The position numbers and the translations under genes were made by a program. This document shows positions 9,204-18,043 of a stretch of 32,890 bases of DNA, one piece after another (the first letter of the stretch is position 1; every line of letters starts with the position of its first letter). The notes under the pieces were generated by a model. It worked only from the letters and a program-made list of their open reading frames with translations, was not told the origin of the DNA and did no database searches. The stretch is taken from assembly GCA_021608145.1 (NCBI GenBank), contig JAKIHM010000026.1, forward strand, positions 1 to 32,890, written 5' to 3'. This stretch comes from Thermovorax subterraneus. GTDB lineage: Bacteria; Bacillota; Thermosediminibacteria; Thermosediminibacterales; Thermosediminibacteraceae.

Positions 9204-9760
9204 AAAGAATAACGGACGAAACTCAAATAAAAATATCTTTGAATCTGGACGGCAGCGGGAAAAGCGCGGTAAAAACCCCTATTGGTATTTTCAACCATTT
9301 TCTTTCCCTTTTTTGTTTTTTTTCAAAAATAGACCTAGAGGTCCATGCTTCTGGAGACATAGATGTTGATGAACACCATCTTATGGAAGATACGGGGATA
9401 GTGCTGGGAAAAGCCTTAAAAGCCGCTTTGGGAGAGAAAAAAGGCATCGCCAGATTCGGATGGTCTGCCGTTCCCATGGACGAGGCATTGGTTCTTGTAA
9501 GCCTCGACATTTCGGGGAGGGCATATCTTAATTACGAACTTCCCGTTCTCGAATGGGTGGGAAAGGTCAAGGGCGAAAGTTTTAAAGAATTTTTCCTTGG
9601 ATTTGTAAGGGGAGGCGAACTGACCCTCCACATAAAAGGACTGTCCGGCGCAAACAGCCATCACATCATGGAGTCAACTTTTAAAGGACTCGGAATGTGC
9701 CTTAGAGCTGCAAAGACAATTGGCGACGACAGAATACCTTCAACTAAGGGTGTGATTTAA
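9185..9760 (+). CDS. hisB: Imidazoleglycerol-phosphate dehydratase (divergent N-terminal half)
   Basis: This Mn-dependent enzyme dehydrates imidazole glycerol phosphate to imidazole acetol phosphate. It is the monofunctional type of 191 residues, without the histidinol-phosphatase domain. Both metal motifs of the HHxxE type are present: DEHHLMED near residue 64 and NSHHIMEST near residue 157, with LHIKG before the second and the end IPSTKG. The segment IFNHFLSLFCFFSK keeps the first metal histidine but has FFS where relatives have KHG, so a widely conserved His-Gly is lost. The gene starts at ATG 9185 inside hisD and ends directly against hisH. Confidence 0.93.
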   Translation: MRTASLERITDETQIKISLNLDGSGKSAVKTPIGIFNHFLSLFCFFSKIDLEVHASGDIDVDEHHLMEDTGIVLGKALKAALGEKKGIARFGWSAVPMDEALVLVSLDISGRAYLNYELPVLEWVGKVKGESFKEFFLGFVRGGELTLHIKGLSGANSHHIMESTFKGLGMCLRAAKTIGDDRIPSTKGVI

Positions 9761-10387
9761 ATGATCGCTATTGTAGATTACGGTATGGGAAACCTGATGA
9801 GTGTCGAAAAAGCTTTTACTTATTTAGGTTTAAATGCCAAGATAGTTTCTAAAGAAAGCGAAATCAAAAGGGCAAAAGGCGTGGTACTCCCAGGTGTGGG
9901 AAATTTCGGTCAGGCTGTAGCCAATATAAAAAGCCGAGGACTCTGGCAGGCCATAAAAGATGCATTAGCCGAAAAACCTTTCCTAGGTATATGCCTCGGC
10001 ATGCAGCTTCTCTTTGAAGGAAGCGAGGAAAGTCCCGAATCCACTGGTTTTTCAATGTTTCCCGGAAGATTTACCCTTTTTAAAGGTGATATTAAAGTTC
10101 CTCATATCGGATGGAATTCAGTTAGGTTTATAAAAAATTCACCCATCACAAGCGGATTAGATGGCGAGGAATTCTTTTATTTCGTGCATTCTTACAAACT
10201 TCCATTTTTAAGTGCTTATACGCCCTTTACATTAGGGGTTTCTGAATATCAGGAGATGTTTATAGCAGCCGTGGAATCTGATAACGTCTTTGGTTTTCAA
10301 TTCCACCCAGAAAAAAGCGGCAAAAAAGGGCTCAAGATTTTAGAAAACTTTGGGAGGATTGTATATGGAAATATTTGCGGCTATTGA
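9761..10387 (+). CDS. hisH: Imidazole glycerol phosphate synthase, glutaminase subunit
   Basis: HisH is a class I glutamine amidotransferase that releases ammonia for HisF. The nucleophile elbow GICLGMQLLF (Cys near residue 77) and the C-terminal FQFHPEKSG with catalytic His and Glu complete the triad; the N terminus IAIVDYGMGNLMSVEKA is typical. It has 208 residues, about the usual length. The ATG directly follows the hisB stop, and the 3' end overlaps hisA by 23 bp. Its partner hisF lies one gene downstream. Confidence 0.97.
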   Translation: MIAIVDYGMGNLMSVEKAFTYLGLNAKIVSKESEIKRAKGVVLPGVGNFGQAVANIKSRGLWQAIKDALAEKPFLGICLGMQLLFEGSEESPESTGFSMFPGRFTLFKGDIKVPHIGWNSVRFIKNSPITSGLDGEEFFYFVHSYKLPFLSAYTPFTLGVSEYQEMFIAAVESDNVFGFQFHPEKSGKKGLKILENFGRIVYGNICGY

Positions 10388-11093
10388 TATAATGGGAAAA
10401 AAGGCTGTCAGGTTGTATAAAGGTGATAAGAGTAAAGTTAAAGTGTACGGGAATGCTTCGGAGTTTGCAACTAAATGGCAGGATATGGGGATAAAATATC
10501 TCCACTTGGTGGACTTAGATGGAGCTTTTGAAGGTTTCCCAAAAAACATCGATACAATCCTAGAAATCAGAAAAATATTCAAAGGATTCATCCAGGTAGG
10601 CGGTGGAATTAGGAGCATAGAAGCGGCAAAAATGCTAAATGACATTGGCGTTGACAGAATTATAGTGGGAACAAAAGCCCTTACATCTGTGGACTTCCTT
10701 ATTAGACTAAAAGAAATGTTAGCCGATAAGCTCTTTATTGCCCTTGACTTTAAAGGAAACGAACTTGCAATAAAGGGATGGGAAAGTTCACTCTCCTTTG
10801 ACAAGGCAAAAGACGTTTTAGAGTGCATCAAGCCTGCAGGTTTTGTAGTGACCGATACCGACCTGGACGGAACTTTATCAGGCCTCCAAAAGACAAGAAT
10901 AGAAACATTAATTTCCAATCTATGGGGCAGGATAATCTATTCCGGAGGCATTAGAGACGAAAACGATGTAAAAGTTTTACTTTCAATCCCCCGCATTTCC
11001 GGCGTGATAATAGGAAAAGCCTTGTATGAAGGGACTTTGAATATAAAAGAGGTGCTTTCTTATGCTTACCAAAAGGATAATCCCGTGTCTTGA
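10365..11093 (+). CDS. hisA: Phosphoribosylformimino-AICAR-P isomerase (HisA)
   Basis: HisA is a TIM-barrel isomerase that converts ProFAR to PRFAR in histidine synthesis. Visible features are the N-terminal [14 protein letters not shown] with the catalytic Asp on the first strand, [35 protein letters not shown] with the second catalytic Asp region, and [10 protein letters not shown] for phosphate binding. The ATG at 10365 is favoured because GGGAGG precedes it at 7 bases; an in-frame TTG at 10350 is less likely. Length is 242 residues. The first-strand motif is less canonical than in most HisA (MGKKAV instead of DGKxV). It overlaps hisH by 23 bp and hisF by 32 bp. Confidence 0.94.
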   Translation: MEIFAAIDIMGKKAVRLYKGDKSKVKVYGNASEFATKWQDMGIKYLHLVDLDGAFEGFPKNIDTILEIRKIFKGFIQVGGGIRSIEAAKMLNDIGVDRIIVGTKALTSVDFLIRLKEMLADKLFIALDFKGNELAIKGWESSLSFDKAKDVLECIKPAGFVVTDTDLDGTLSGLQKTRIETLISNLWGRIIYSGGIRDENDVKVLLSIPRISGVIIGKALYEGTLNIKEVLSYAYQKDNPVS

Positions 11094-11826
11094 CGTCAAG
11101 GACAATCGTGTGGTAAAAGGGGTCGAATTTTTATCGCTGAGGGACGCCGGCGATCCTGTGGAACTTGCGGCATTCTATGACGAGGCTGGAGCTGATGAGA
11201 TCGTCTTTCTTGACATTACCGCTTCTTTTCAAAAAAGGAAGACGGTGGTCGAACTCTGCAGAAGGACCGCAGAGAAAGTCTTCATTCCCTTTACGATCGG
11301 CGGTGGAATTTCCGATATCGAGGATATAAAGGTTATTTTAAGGGCCGGGGCAGATAAAGTTTCGATTAATTCCGCTGCTGTAAGGGATAAAAGCCTAATT
11401 AAAAAAGGTGCTATGACTTTCGGCAGCCAATGCATCGTAGTTGCCATAGATGCAAAATTTAACGGAGATTTTTATGAAGTATACATCGATGGTGGGAATA
11501 CCCCTACGGGAATGGATGCAGTATCCTGGGCAAAGGAAGTCGAATCTTTAGGTGCAGGCGAAATTCTCCTCACCAGCATGGACAGGGACGGTACTAAGAG
11601 AGGTTATGACCTCGAACTTTTAAGCCTCATAACTGGGAGCGTCAATATACCCGTAATAGCTTCTGGAGGTGCCGGTTGCCTTGAACACCTTTACGAAGCC
11701 CTGACTTTCGGTGGAGCAGATGCGGTCCTTGCCGCCTCTATTTTCCATTACGGCATTTACACAATCAAGGAGGCGAAAAAATATTTAAGTGAAAAGGGGG
11801 TGCCGGTTCGCCTTGTTGAAATTTGA
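11062..11826 (+). CDS. hisF: Imidazole glycerol phosphate synthase, cyclase subunit
   Basis: HisF is a TIM barrel that uses ammonia from HisH to turn PRFAR into imidazole glycerol phosphate and AICAR. The N terminus [19 protein letters not shown] carries the catalytic Asp near residue 11, and the second catalytic Asp lies in VVAIDAKF near residue 130. Other blocks are [47 protein letters not shown] and PVIASGGAG. It has 254 residues, the usual size. ATG at 11062 follows GAGGTG and lies 32 bp inside hisA, so translation is probably coupled. Confidence 0.98.
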   Translation: MLTKRIIPCLDVKDNRVVKGVEFLSLRDAGDPVELAAFYDEAGADEIVFLDITASFQKRKTVVELCRRTAEKVFIPFTIGGGISDIEDIKVILRAGADKVSINSAAVRDKSLIKKGAMTFGSQCIVVAIDAKFNGDFYEVYIDGGNTPTGMDAVSWAKEVESLGAGEILLTSMDRDGTKRGYDLELLSLITGSVNIPVIASGGAGCLEHLYEALTFGGADAVLAASIFHYGIYTIKEAKKYLSEKGVPVRLVEI

Positions 11827-12430
11827 CGACTTAAAAAAAGACTTATCAGGACTTGTTCCTGTTATAGTCCAGGACGAGGCGACGTATGAAGTGCTCATGT
11901 TGGGCTATCAAAACGAAGAAGCATTCAATAAAACACTTGCAACCGGCCTCGTGCATTTCTATAGCAGAGAGCGCAAAAAACTTTGGCTTAAAGGTGAAAC
12001 CTCCGGAAATTATCTGAAAGTAAAGGCTATTTACGCCGACTGCGATCAAGATGCGTTGTTAATACTCGCCGAGCCTAAGGGTCCTACGTGCCATACCGGC
12101 AAAAAAAGCTGTTTTTTTAATAAAATTGTCGAATCGGGCCTCTTGAGAGGCAGTTTTCTTTATTATTTGGAGGACCTTTTAAGGCAAAGGAAAGATATTA
12201 AGAAAGATGGTTCTTATACTTCAAAGCTTTTTTCCGAAGGAAAGGACAGGATATTAAAAAAAGTTGCCGAGGAAGCGGGCGAATTCATAATCGCATCCAA
12301 AAATAAAGACAGGCGGGAAATTGCTTACGAAGGAGCGGATTTGGTTTTTCATTTAATGATGGCTCTGGTTGAGGAAGACATGGGGCTAGTTGACATTATC
12401 GATGAACTGATATCCCGACACAAGGACTAA
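11813..12430 (+). CDS. hisIE: Bifunctional PR-AMP cyclohydrolase / PR-ATP pyrophosphatase
   Basis: One chain performs the second and third steps of histidine synthesis. The HisI domain comes first: [21 protein letters not shown], then [20 protein letters not shown] and [12 protein letters not shown] with the metal-binding Cys and Asp residues. The HisE domain follows from about residue 110, with the helical motif [14 protein letters not shown] and [15 protein letters not shown]. The start is uncertain: TTG at 11813 (chosen, behind AAGGGGGTG, giving MLKFDDL) or in-frame GTG at 11789. It overlaps hisF by about 14 bp and is the last gene of the operon. Confidence 0.95.
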   Translation: MLKFDDLKKDLSGLVPVIVQDEATYEVLMLGYQNEEAFNKTLATGLVHFYSRERKKLWLKGETSGNYLKVKAIYADCDQDALLILAEPKGPTCHTGKKSCFFNKIVESGLLRGSFLYYLEDLLRQRKDIKKDGSYTSKLFSEGKDRILKKVAEEAGEFIIASKNKDRREIAYEGADLVFHLMMALVEEDMGLVDIIDELISRHKD

Positions 12431-12431
12431 T

Positions 12432-12465
12432 AAAAAGGATTATGGTTTTCGCCATAATCCTTTTT
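12432..12465. terminator. Bidirectional terminator between hisIE and trxB
   Basis: AAAAAGGATTATGG (12432-12445) and CCATAATCCTTTTT (12452-12465) form a perfect 14-bp stem with a 6-base loop. A T run ends the stem on both strands, so it can stop the his operon from the left and trxB from the right. Confidence 0.9.
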
Positions 12466-12481
12466 ATTACATTAATGTAAT
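12466..12481. repeat. 16-bp perfect palindrome beside trxB stop
   Basis: ATTACATTAATGTAAT is a perfect self-complementary sequence directly joined to the terminator and 9 bases from the trxB stop codon. Its role is unknown. It may only extend the 3' end structure of the trxB transcript. Confidence 0.5.
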
Positions 12482-12490
12482 TATGCTAAT

Positions 12491-13411
12491 TTACCTCATC
12501 TGGTGCTCTTCCAAATACTTTTCTGCTGAAACCGCCGCCACCGCTCCATCGGCTACTGCAGTCACGACTTGGCGCAGGGATTTTTCCCTTAAGTCCCCAG
12601 CTGCAAAAAGCCCTGGCACTCCGGTTGCCATGTTTTCATCGGTGATTATGTATCCCTTTTCGTTGAGCTTGACCAAGTCTTTTACGATTGCTGTATTCGG
12701 ATCCCAGCCTATAGCCACAAATACGCCGTCCACCGGAATCGATGTGGTCTCCCCGGTCTTCAAATTTTTCAGCACAACCTCCTGAACGCTGTCGGAACCC
12801 TTTATCTCCTCTACTACTGAATCCCAGATAAATTTAATCTTTTCATTTTTGAAAGCCCTTTCCTGCAGGATTTTTGTGGCCCTAAGTTCGCTTCTGCGAT
12901 GCACTACCGTCACGCTTTTGGCAAAGTGGGTAAGAAAAAGGGCTTCTTCAATTGCCGTATCGCCGCCGCCTACTACCATTACTGTTCTGTCCGTGTAGAA
13001 TGCTCCATCGCAAGTAGCGCAGTATGATACTCCCCTGCCGGTAAATTCTTTTTCACCTTTCACGCCTAGCCTCCTCGCCTGGGCTCCCATTGCGAGAATC
13101 ACCGCTTTTGCCTCAACGGTCTCATTTTTGAGGGAAAGCAAAAACTTTTCGTTTTGTTTTTCAATTTTTTCGACTTCACCGTTTAAAAACTGGGCACCGA
13201 ATCTTTCAGCCTGCTTTTTCATGGCCTCGGTGAGCTCTGCCCCGCCTATACCTTCGGTAAATCCGGGATAATTTTCGATAATGTCGGTAATAGCAGCCTG
13301 CCCACCCGGATACATCTTTTCAATAATCACTGTGGAAAGCCTTGCCCTTGCGCCATAAATGGCAGCCGAAAGTCCGGCAGGGCCTGCACCTATTATAGCA
13401 AGGTCAAACAT
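12491..13411 (-). CDS. trxB: Thioredoxin reductase (NADPH)
   Basis: This 306-residue flavoenzyme reduces thioredoxin. The FAD-binding GAGPAGLSAAIYGARA is at residue 8, the redox-active CATC with following DG is near residue 134, and the NADPH-binding VVGGGDTAIEEALFL is near residue 150. The C-terminal FAD motif TGVPGLFAAGDLREK precedes RQVVTAVADGAVAA. The length fits the low-molecular-weight bacterial type. ATG at 13411 follows AGGAGGG. It is a single gene with its own promoter (13454-13482), convergent with hisIE. Confidence 0.97.
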   Translation of the reverse strand: MFDLAIIGAGPAGLSAAIYGARARLSTVIIEKMYPGGQAAITDIIENYPGFTEGIGGAELTEAMKKQAERFGAQFLNGEVEKIEKQNEKFLLSLKNETVEAKAVILAMGAQARRLGVKGEKEFTGRGVSYCATCDGAFYTDRTVMVVGGGDTAIEEALFLTHFAKSVTVVHRRSELRATKILQERAFKNEKIKFIWDSVVEEIKGSDSVQEVVLKNLKTGETTSIPVDGVFVAIGWDPNTAIVKDLVKLNEKGYIITDENMATGVPGLFAAGDLREKSLRQVVTAVADGAVAAVSAEKYLEEHQMR

Positions 13412-13453
13412 ATTGGTCCCTCCTAAAAACGCTTTTAATTTGAACCTGATTTA

Positions 13454-13482
13454 ATTCTATATATTTATTGGATTTTTGTCCA
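13454..13482 (-). promoter_or_regulatory. Promoter of trxB
   Basis: On the minus strand TGGACA (rc of 13477-13482), 17 bases, then TAGAAT (rc of 13454-13459). It lies between the rpsI terminator and trxB, where a separate promoter is needed. Predicted start is near 13447. Confidence 0.6.
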
Positions 13483-13522
13483 GCTATAGTCTGTCGAAAT
13501 TTGCAAAGAATTATCAAGGCTT

Positions 13523-13548
13523 AAAAAAAAAGAAGGACAATGTCCTTC
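13523..13548 (-). terminator. Intrinsic terminator after rpsI
   Basis: On the minus strand GAAGGAC and GTCCTTC (7-bp stem, 13532-13548, 3-base loop) are followed by nine T residues (13523-13531). It begins directly after the rpsI stop and ends the ribosomal protein cluster. Confidence 0.93.
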
Positions 13549-13549
13549 C

Positions 13550-13939
13550 TTACCTCTTGGAAAACTGCGGTGCACGCCGCGCTTTCTTGAGGCCGTACTT
13601 TTTCCTTTCGACCATTCGCGGATCGCGGGTAAGTAATCCTTCTTTTTTTAACATCGGTCTGTAGGCTTCATCAACTTGCACTAATGCTCTTGCGATTCCG
13701 TGTCTCACCGCGCCCGCCTGTCCCGAGATGCCTCCACCTTTTACGCTTGCTATTATGTCAAACTTGCCCAAAGTATTGGTGACTACCAGAGGTTTTAAAA
13801 CGTCGCTCCTTAGCGTCTCAAGAGGAAAATAGTCTTCAAACTCCCTCTTGTTTATTAGTATCTTGCCTGTCCCAGGAGTCAACCAAACCTTGGCAACAGA
13901 AGTTTTTCTCCTGCCTGTAGTCAATATAGCTTCTTTCAT
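13550..13939 (-). CDS. rpsI: 30S ribosomal protein S9
   Basis: S9 binds 16S rRNA in the small-subunit head, and its C-terminal tail contacts P-site tRNA. The product begins [20 protein letters not shown], contains [20 protein letters not shown] near residue 65, and ends with the canonical [12 protein letters not shown]. The ATG at 13939 is chosen because AAGGAGG lies 7 bases upstream; a TTG two codons earlier overlaps that site. It has 129 residues, as usual. It follows rplM by 15 bp and is the last gene before the terminator. Confidence 0.98.
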   Translation of the reverse strand: MKEAILTTGRRKTSVAKVWLTPGTGKILINKREFEDYFPLETLRSDVLKPLVVTNTLGKFDIIASVKGGGISGQAGAVRHGIARALVQVDEAYRPMLKKEGLLTRDPRMVERKKYGLKKARRAPQFSKR

Positions 13940-13954
13940 GCCCAACCTCCTTTC

Positions 13955-14389
13955 TTATCCCTCGTACTGCAATTCTTTAGGCTGCTGAGCCTGGTGGGGG
14001 TGTTCCGGTCCCCTGTACACCCTTAGCTTTTTTATCATTTTCCGACCTAGCCGATTATGCGGCAGCATGCCCCACACGGCCTTGTATATCACTTTTTCTG
14101 GTGCCCTTTGTAAAAAGTGTCGGTAGGTTTCGGCCTTCAGACCGCCAGGATAAAGGGAATGCCGGTAGTAAATCTTTTTGTCCAGCTTTTTGCCCGTAAG
14201 AATCACTTTTTCGGCATTCACTACTATTACGTGATCGCCCGTATCAACGTGAGGAGTATAAATGGGCTTGTGTTTTCCTTTCAAAATTTTTGCCACCTGT
14301 GCAGCCAGTCTTCCTAATGGTTTACCCGTTGCATCTATGACGTACCACTCACGCTTTATTTCTCCTTTTTTAGCCATGTACGTGCTCAT
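13955..14389 (-). CDS. rplM: 50S ribosomal protein L13
   Basis: L13 is an early-assembly large-subunit protein. Typical blocks are [42 protein letters not shown] and [21 protein letters not shown], ending with [11 protein letters not shown]. It has 144 residues, the usual length. ATG at 14389 follows AAGGAGGG. It forms the standard rplM-rpsI pair and has its own promoter at 14416-14444 in addition to read-through from truA. Confidence 0.98.
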   Translation of the reverse strand: MSTYMAKKGEIKREWYVIDATGKPLGRLAAQVAKILKGKHKPIYTPHVDTGDHVIVVNAEKVILTGKKLDKKIYYRHSLYPGGLKAETYRHFLQRAPEKVIYKAVWGMLPHNRLGRKMIKKLRVYRGPEHPHQAQQPKELQYEG

Positions 14390-14415
14390 TCTATCCCTCC
14401 TTAAACCACAAAGTT

Positions 14416-14444
14416 ATTTTATTATAAGCCTCTAACAGTGTCAA
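14416..14444 (-). promoter_or_regulatory. Promoter of rplM-rpsI
   Basis: On the minus strand TTGACA (rc of 14439-14444), 17 bases, then TAAAAT (rc of 14416-14421). It starts about 9 bases after the truA stop, and transcription would begin near 14409, some 20 bases before rplM. Confidence 0.8.
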
Positions 14445-14453
14445 GAAGTTCAT

Positions 14454-15185
14454 TCAATACACGACCTTTTCGAGACACAATCCATGGGCAGGTAGCGTTA
14501 TACCAGCCCTTTCCCTGTCTCTAGAACTGATTACAAAAGGAATTTCTTCTGGAGCCAGTTTTCCGCTTCCAACCTCTAATAACGTCCCTGCGATTATCCT
14601 CACCATGTTATATAAAAATCCGTCCGCTTCGACTTCAATTGTAATTACATTCGACGCCTTTCTGACTTCCAGCCTTATGACATTCCTAACCGATGACTTA
14701 ACTGAGCTTCCTGACGCCCTGAATGCCGCAAAATCGTGTACTCCCACAAATGCCTTTGCAGCTTCTTGCATCGCCCCCACATCAAGAGTGTAAGGATAAA
14801 AATAGCTGTATTTTCTCATAAGTGGCGACGGAAAAGGTGCATTATATATTGTATAAGAATAGACTTTAGATTTAGCACTATAGCGGGCATGAAAATCGTC
14901 AGGTACCACTTGCGCACCCTTCACCGCTATATCTTCCGGAAGATGACTGTTTATGGCATACGGCAGCCGCTCCACAGGTATGCGGCAATTGGTGTGGAAA
15001 TTCGCCACCTGTCCCCGGGCATGTACGCCCGCATCGGTTCTCCCGGCTCCTATGACCTTCACTTTTTCTCCAGTTACCTTGAAAACCGCCTTTTCAACTA
15101 CCTCTTGAATTGTCAGGGCGTTTTTTTGCCTCTGCCATCCGTGGTAATTGCTGCCGTCGTATTCCAGTAAAATTTTAACGTTCAA
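14454..15185 (-). CDS. truA: tRNA pseudouridine synthase A (38-40)
   Basis: TruA converts uridines 38-40 of the tRNA anticodon stem-loop to pseudouridine. The catalytic Asp sits in GAGRTDAGVHARGQVANF near residue 50; LLEYDGSNYHGWQRQ is the N-terminal signature, and FLYNMVRIIAGTLLEVG is the conserved C-terminal block. The start is taken as TTG at 15185 (MNVKILLEYDG) behind AGGTGA; an in-frame GTG at 15194 directly after the ecfT stop is possible but has a poorer site. It has 243 residues, the usual size. It is coupled to ecfT and followed by rplM. Confidence 0.95.
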   Translation of the reverse strand: MNVKILLEYDGSNYHGWQRQKNALTIQEVVEKAVFKVTGEKVKVIGAGRTDAGVHARGQVANFHTNCRIPVERLPYAINSHLPEDIAVKGAQVVPDDFHARYSAKSKVYSYTIYNAPFPSPLMRKYSYFYPYTLDVGAMQEAAKAFVGVHDFAAFRASGSSVKSSVRNVIRLEVRKASNVITIEVEADGFLYNMVRIIAGTLLEVGSGKLAPEEIPFVISSRDRERAGITLPAHGLCLEKVVY

Positions 15186-15194
15186 AACAGTCAC

Positions 15195-15992
15195 CTACCA
15201 CAAAAAGCGGCTTGCTAAGCACCCTGCCGCAAGAAAGCCTGTAGCAACAAAAGCAAATACATCTCCCCGGGTCATTTTAAGCGTCTTCATTCGGGTTCGG
15301 TTTTCGCCGCCGCGGTAGCACCTGGATTCCATAGCCATGGCAAGGTCGTCCGCCCTTCTGAATGCGCTGATGAAAAGCGGCACCAAGAGCGGAACCAGGC
15401 TCTGCGCCCTTTTTACCATATTCCCGCTGGAAAAGTCGGCACCTCTTGCCATCTGGGCCTTCATTATCTTGTCGGTTTCTTCCATCAACGTCGGTATAAA
15501 CCTCAATGCAATGGTCATCATCATAGCGAGCTCGTGAGCCGGTACTCCAACTTTGCTGAAGGGCTTCAAGAGGCTTTCGATTCCATCGGTTAACGTAATG
15601 GGAGAGGTAGTTAGTGTCAAAAGCGACGTGCCAACTATTAAGAGCACCAATCGCAAGACCATGAACGCACCTTGATAAAGCCCTTCATAAGTTACGTTCA
15701 AAGGACCTACTTCGTAAATTACCCTGCCCTTTACCATAAAAAGGTTCAGTACAAAAGTCAGCATTATTATGACTATGAGAGGCCTTAAGCCACGGAGCAT
15801 ATATTTTACTGATATTCCCGAGAGCAGCGAGGCTATAGCTATGAAAATAATTGGGAAGGCGTAACCTGCAAAATCATCTATCACAAAGAGCAGCACCATA
15901 AATGCGAAGGTTATAATAATTTTTGTCCTCGGGTCTAGCCGGTGTATTGCCGAGTTTCCGGGTATATACTGGCCAATGGTTATCTCACGCAT
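15195..15992 (-). CDS. ecfT: ECF transporter transmembrane subunit EcfT
   Basis: EcfT is the membrane scaffold linking the two ATPases to exchangeable substrate-binding S subunits for vitamins and metals. The 265-residue chain has several hydrophobic segments (about residues 27-62, 72-95, 105-130 and the C-terminal 245-263). Near residue 180 QMARGADF and near residue 220 [10 protein letters not shown] are the two short Ala-Arg-Gly-like coupling motifs that contact the ATPases. The ATG at 15992 overlaps ecfA2 by 8 bp. No S subunit is encoded nearby, as expected for a shared module. Confidence 0.94.
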   Translation of the reverse strand: MREITIGQYIPGNSAIHRLDPRTKIIITFAFMVLLFVIDDFAGYAFPIIFIAIASLLSGISVKYMLRGLRPLIVIIMLTFVLNLFMVKGRVIYEVGPLNVTYEGLYQGAFMVLRLVLLIVGTSLLTLTTSPITLTDGIESLLKPFSKVGVPAHELAMMMTIALRFIPTLMEETDKIMKAQMARGADFSSGNMVKRAQSLVPLLVPLFISAFRRADDLAMAMESRCYRGGENRTRMKTLKMTRGDVFAFVATGFLAAGCLASRFLW

Positions 15993-16848
15993 GGCCCATC
16001 CCCCTCGCCGCCCTTAAGATTTCCGCTTCGGCTTCTTCCACAGTGAACACGTCTGTTGCTACATTTTTCCCCTTATCCTTTAGCTTTATCATGAGGTGCG
16101 TTACCTGGGGGATATCGAGCCCAATGGATGCAAGGGCCTCGCGATTCTTAAACACTTGTTTTGGTGTGCCGCTTTCTACCATCCGCCCCCTGTGCATCAC
16201 GGCAATTTTATCTACGATTTTTGCTATATCTTCCATGCTGTGGGACACGAGGATGACAGTTATATTCTGTCTCTCCCGGAGCCTGACTATTTGCCCCAAT
16301 ATTTCGTCGCGGCCCCTTGGGTCCAATCCAACTGTGGGCTCGTCAAGAATTAGCACTTTGGGTCTCATGGCAAGGACTCCCGCAATGGCAACTCTTCTCA
16401 TCTGCCCACCGCTGAGTTCGAAAGGCGAGCGCTCCTTTATCTCGTCGTATTTTAGTCCGACCAAGTCGAGGGCTTCCCTGACTCTCTCGGTGACTTCATC
16501 CTCCGGCAACCCCAAATTTTTGGGGCCAAACGCCACGTCTTTTTCCACCGTTTCTTCAAAAAGCTGATGCTCCGGGTATTGGAAGACTAAACCCACCTTT
16601 TGCCTTATTTCCCGCAAGTTTACCCCCCGCTCGTTTATGTTTACACCGTCTACTATTATCTCACCTGATGTGGGTTTCAAAAGTCCGTTCAGATGCTGGA
16701 TCAGTGTGGATTTTCCCGAACCAGTGTGCCCTATGAGTCCCCAAAACTCCCCATCTTCTATAATCCAGTTCACATCCATTAAGGCCACCGATTCAAAAGG
16801 GGTGCCGGGCATGTATATATGAGTTAGATTTTTTACAACAATGGACAT
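15985..16848 (-). CDS. ecfA2: ECF transporter ATPase EcfA2
   Basis: This is one of the two ABC ATPases that power the ECF transporter. Walker A is GHTGSGKST near residue 39, the Q-loop is [17 protein letters not shown], the ABC signature [13 protein letters not shown] is near residue 143, Walker B is VLILDEPT, and the H-loop is ILVSHSMED. The ATG at 16848 is preferred because GGTGG lies at normal distance; the in-frame ATG at 16854 is too close to it. It has 287 residues. It overlaps ecfA1 by about 16 bp and ecfT by 8 bp. Assignment as A2 follows gene order and the FPE/YPE-type Q-loop. Confidence 0.95.
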   Translation of the reverse strand: MSIVVKNLTHIYMPGTPFESVALMDVNWIIEDGEFWGLIGHTGSGKSTLIQHLNGLLKPTSGEIIVDGVNINERGVNLREIRQKVGLVFQYPEHQLFEETVEKDVAFGPKNLGLPEDEVTERVREALDLVGLKYDEIKERSPFELSGGQMRRVAIAGVLAMRPKVLILDEPTVGLDPRGRDEILGQIVRLRERQNITVILVSHSMEDIAKIVDKIAVMHRGRMVESGTPKQVFKNREALASIGLDIPQVTHLMIKLKDKGKNVATDVFTVEEAEAEILRAARGMGHA

Positions 16849-17663
16849 AGGCATTCCACCATTTCATCTATCGTGAGAACATCTTCTCTAATTGCAAGCC
16901 CCTGACCCCTCAGCCTATGCGCAAGCTCGGTAACCTGCGGCACGTCAAGTCCGATTGCTTTAAGCTTACCAACTTTTGAAAATATCTCCCTAGGGGTGCC
17001 TTCCATCACTACCCGCCCCTCACTCATAACTATGACCTTGTCGGCTTCTACCGCTTCTTCCATAAAATGCGTTATTAGAACTATGGTTTTCCCTTCTTCC
17101 TTATTTAGACGCTTTACAGTGCTGATTACTTCCTTTCGCCCCACCGGGTCCAGCATAGCCGTGGGCTCATCCATTATGATGTAATCGGGTCTCATGGCAA
17201 TTATACCGGCTATAGCGACCCTTTGTTTTTGCCCTCCCGAAAGAAGATGAGGAGGTTTTTGAGCGTATTCCTTCAGTTCCACTATTTCCAGGGCTTCGTC
17301 CACTCTCTTCCTTATTTCATCGGGAGGCACACCCAGGTTCTCGGGACCAAAAGCCACATCTTCCTCAACCACCGTAGCCACTATTTGATTGTCAGGGTTC
17401 TGGAAAACAATACCTGCCTTTTGGCGTATTTTCCATATATTTTCCTTATCCCGCGTGTCAAGGCCGTCGACCGTTATCCTCCCTTTAGTCGGCACGAAAA
17501 GTCCGTTGAAAAGTTTTGCGAGAGTGGATTTACCCGAACCGTTCGGACCTATTATAGCGATAAATTCTCCCTTTTTTATCCTAAGGTTTACGTCCTTGAG
17601 AGCCATCTCCGACGACTGGGGATACTGATAGCAGACGCCTTCTACTAAAATTTCGGCGGCCAT
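16833..17663 (-). CDS. ecfA1: ECF transporter ATPase EcfA1
   Basis: This is the first ABC ATPase of the ECF energizing module. Walker A is GPNGSGKST near residue 40, the Q-loop is [17 protein letters not shown] as in EcfA1 proteins, the signature [13 protein letters not shown] is near residue 142, Walker B is YIIMDEPT, and the H-loop is LITHFMEE. The ATG at 17663 follows GGGGGCGG; the upstream in-frame ATG at 17690 is less likely. It has 276 residues. It lies 32 bp after rplQ, the standard position in Firmicutes. Confidence 0.95.
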   Translation of the reverse strand: MAAEILVEGVCYQYPQSSEMALKDVNLRIKKGEFIAIIGPNGSGKSTLAKLFNGLFVPTKGRITVDGLDTRDKENIWKIRQKAGIVFQNPDNQIVATVVEEDVAFGPENLGVPPDEIRKRVDEALEIVELKEYAQKPPHLLSGGQKQRVAIAGIIAMRPDYIIMDEPTAMLDPVGRKEVISTVKRLNKEEGKTIVLITHFMEEAVEADKVIVMSEGRVVMEGTPREIFSKVGKLKAIGLDVPQVTELAHRLRGQGLAIREDVLTIDEMVECLCPLL

Positions 17664-17695
17664 TTTACCGCCCCCTTCATTACATGCCATAGGGG

Positions 17696-18028
17696 TTATA
17701 TGAGCTCGATGACTACCATCGGAGAAGAATCGCCGCGCCTCGGGCCAATTTTCAAAATTCTCGTATAGCCGCCGTTTCTCTCGCTGTATTTCGGAGCAAT
17801 TTTTTCAAAAAGATTTTTTACCGTAGTTTCATCCAGCACTTCCGCCAGCACCATACGCCGGGCTGCCAAATCGTTCCTCTTTGCAAGGGTTATCATCTTT
17901 TCTGCAAGGCGGCGGACTTCTTTAGCACGAGCTTCTGTAGTTATAATCCTGCCGTGCTCAAAAAGTGAAGTCACCATATTCCTGAGCATCATCTTTCTGT
18001 GTGCGCTGTCTCTCCCCAATTTTCTCAT
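17696..18028 (-). CDS. rplQ: 50S ribosomal protein L17
   Basis: L17 lies near the peptide exit tunnel. The chain begins [20 protein letters not shown], contains [21 protein letters not shown], and ends with [20 protein letters not shown], all typical. At 110 residues it is at the short end of the family, with a trimmed N terminus (MRKLGR rather than MxYRKLGR). ATG at 18028 follows AGGGGG. It follows rpoA by 15 bp. Confidence 0.98.
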   Translation of the reverse strand: MRKLGRDSAHRKMMLRNMVTSLFEHGRIITTEARAKEVRRLAEKMITLAKRNDLAARRMVLAEVLDETTVKNLFEKIAPKYSERNGGYTRILKIGPRRGDSSPMVVIELI

Positions 18029-18043
18029 GCTTTCAACCCCCTT

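Noticed and set aside
15923..16567. Long plus-strand open frame opposite ecfT/ecfA2, and similar ones opposite argH, rpsE and lysS
   Set aside because: These are antisense shadows of conserved genes. Their translations are Ser/Pro/Leu-rich without family motifs, and they lack ribosome binding sites.
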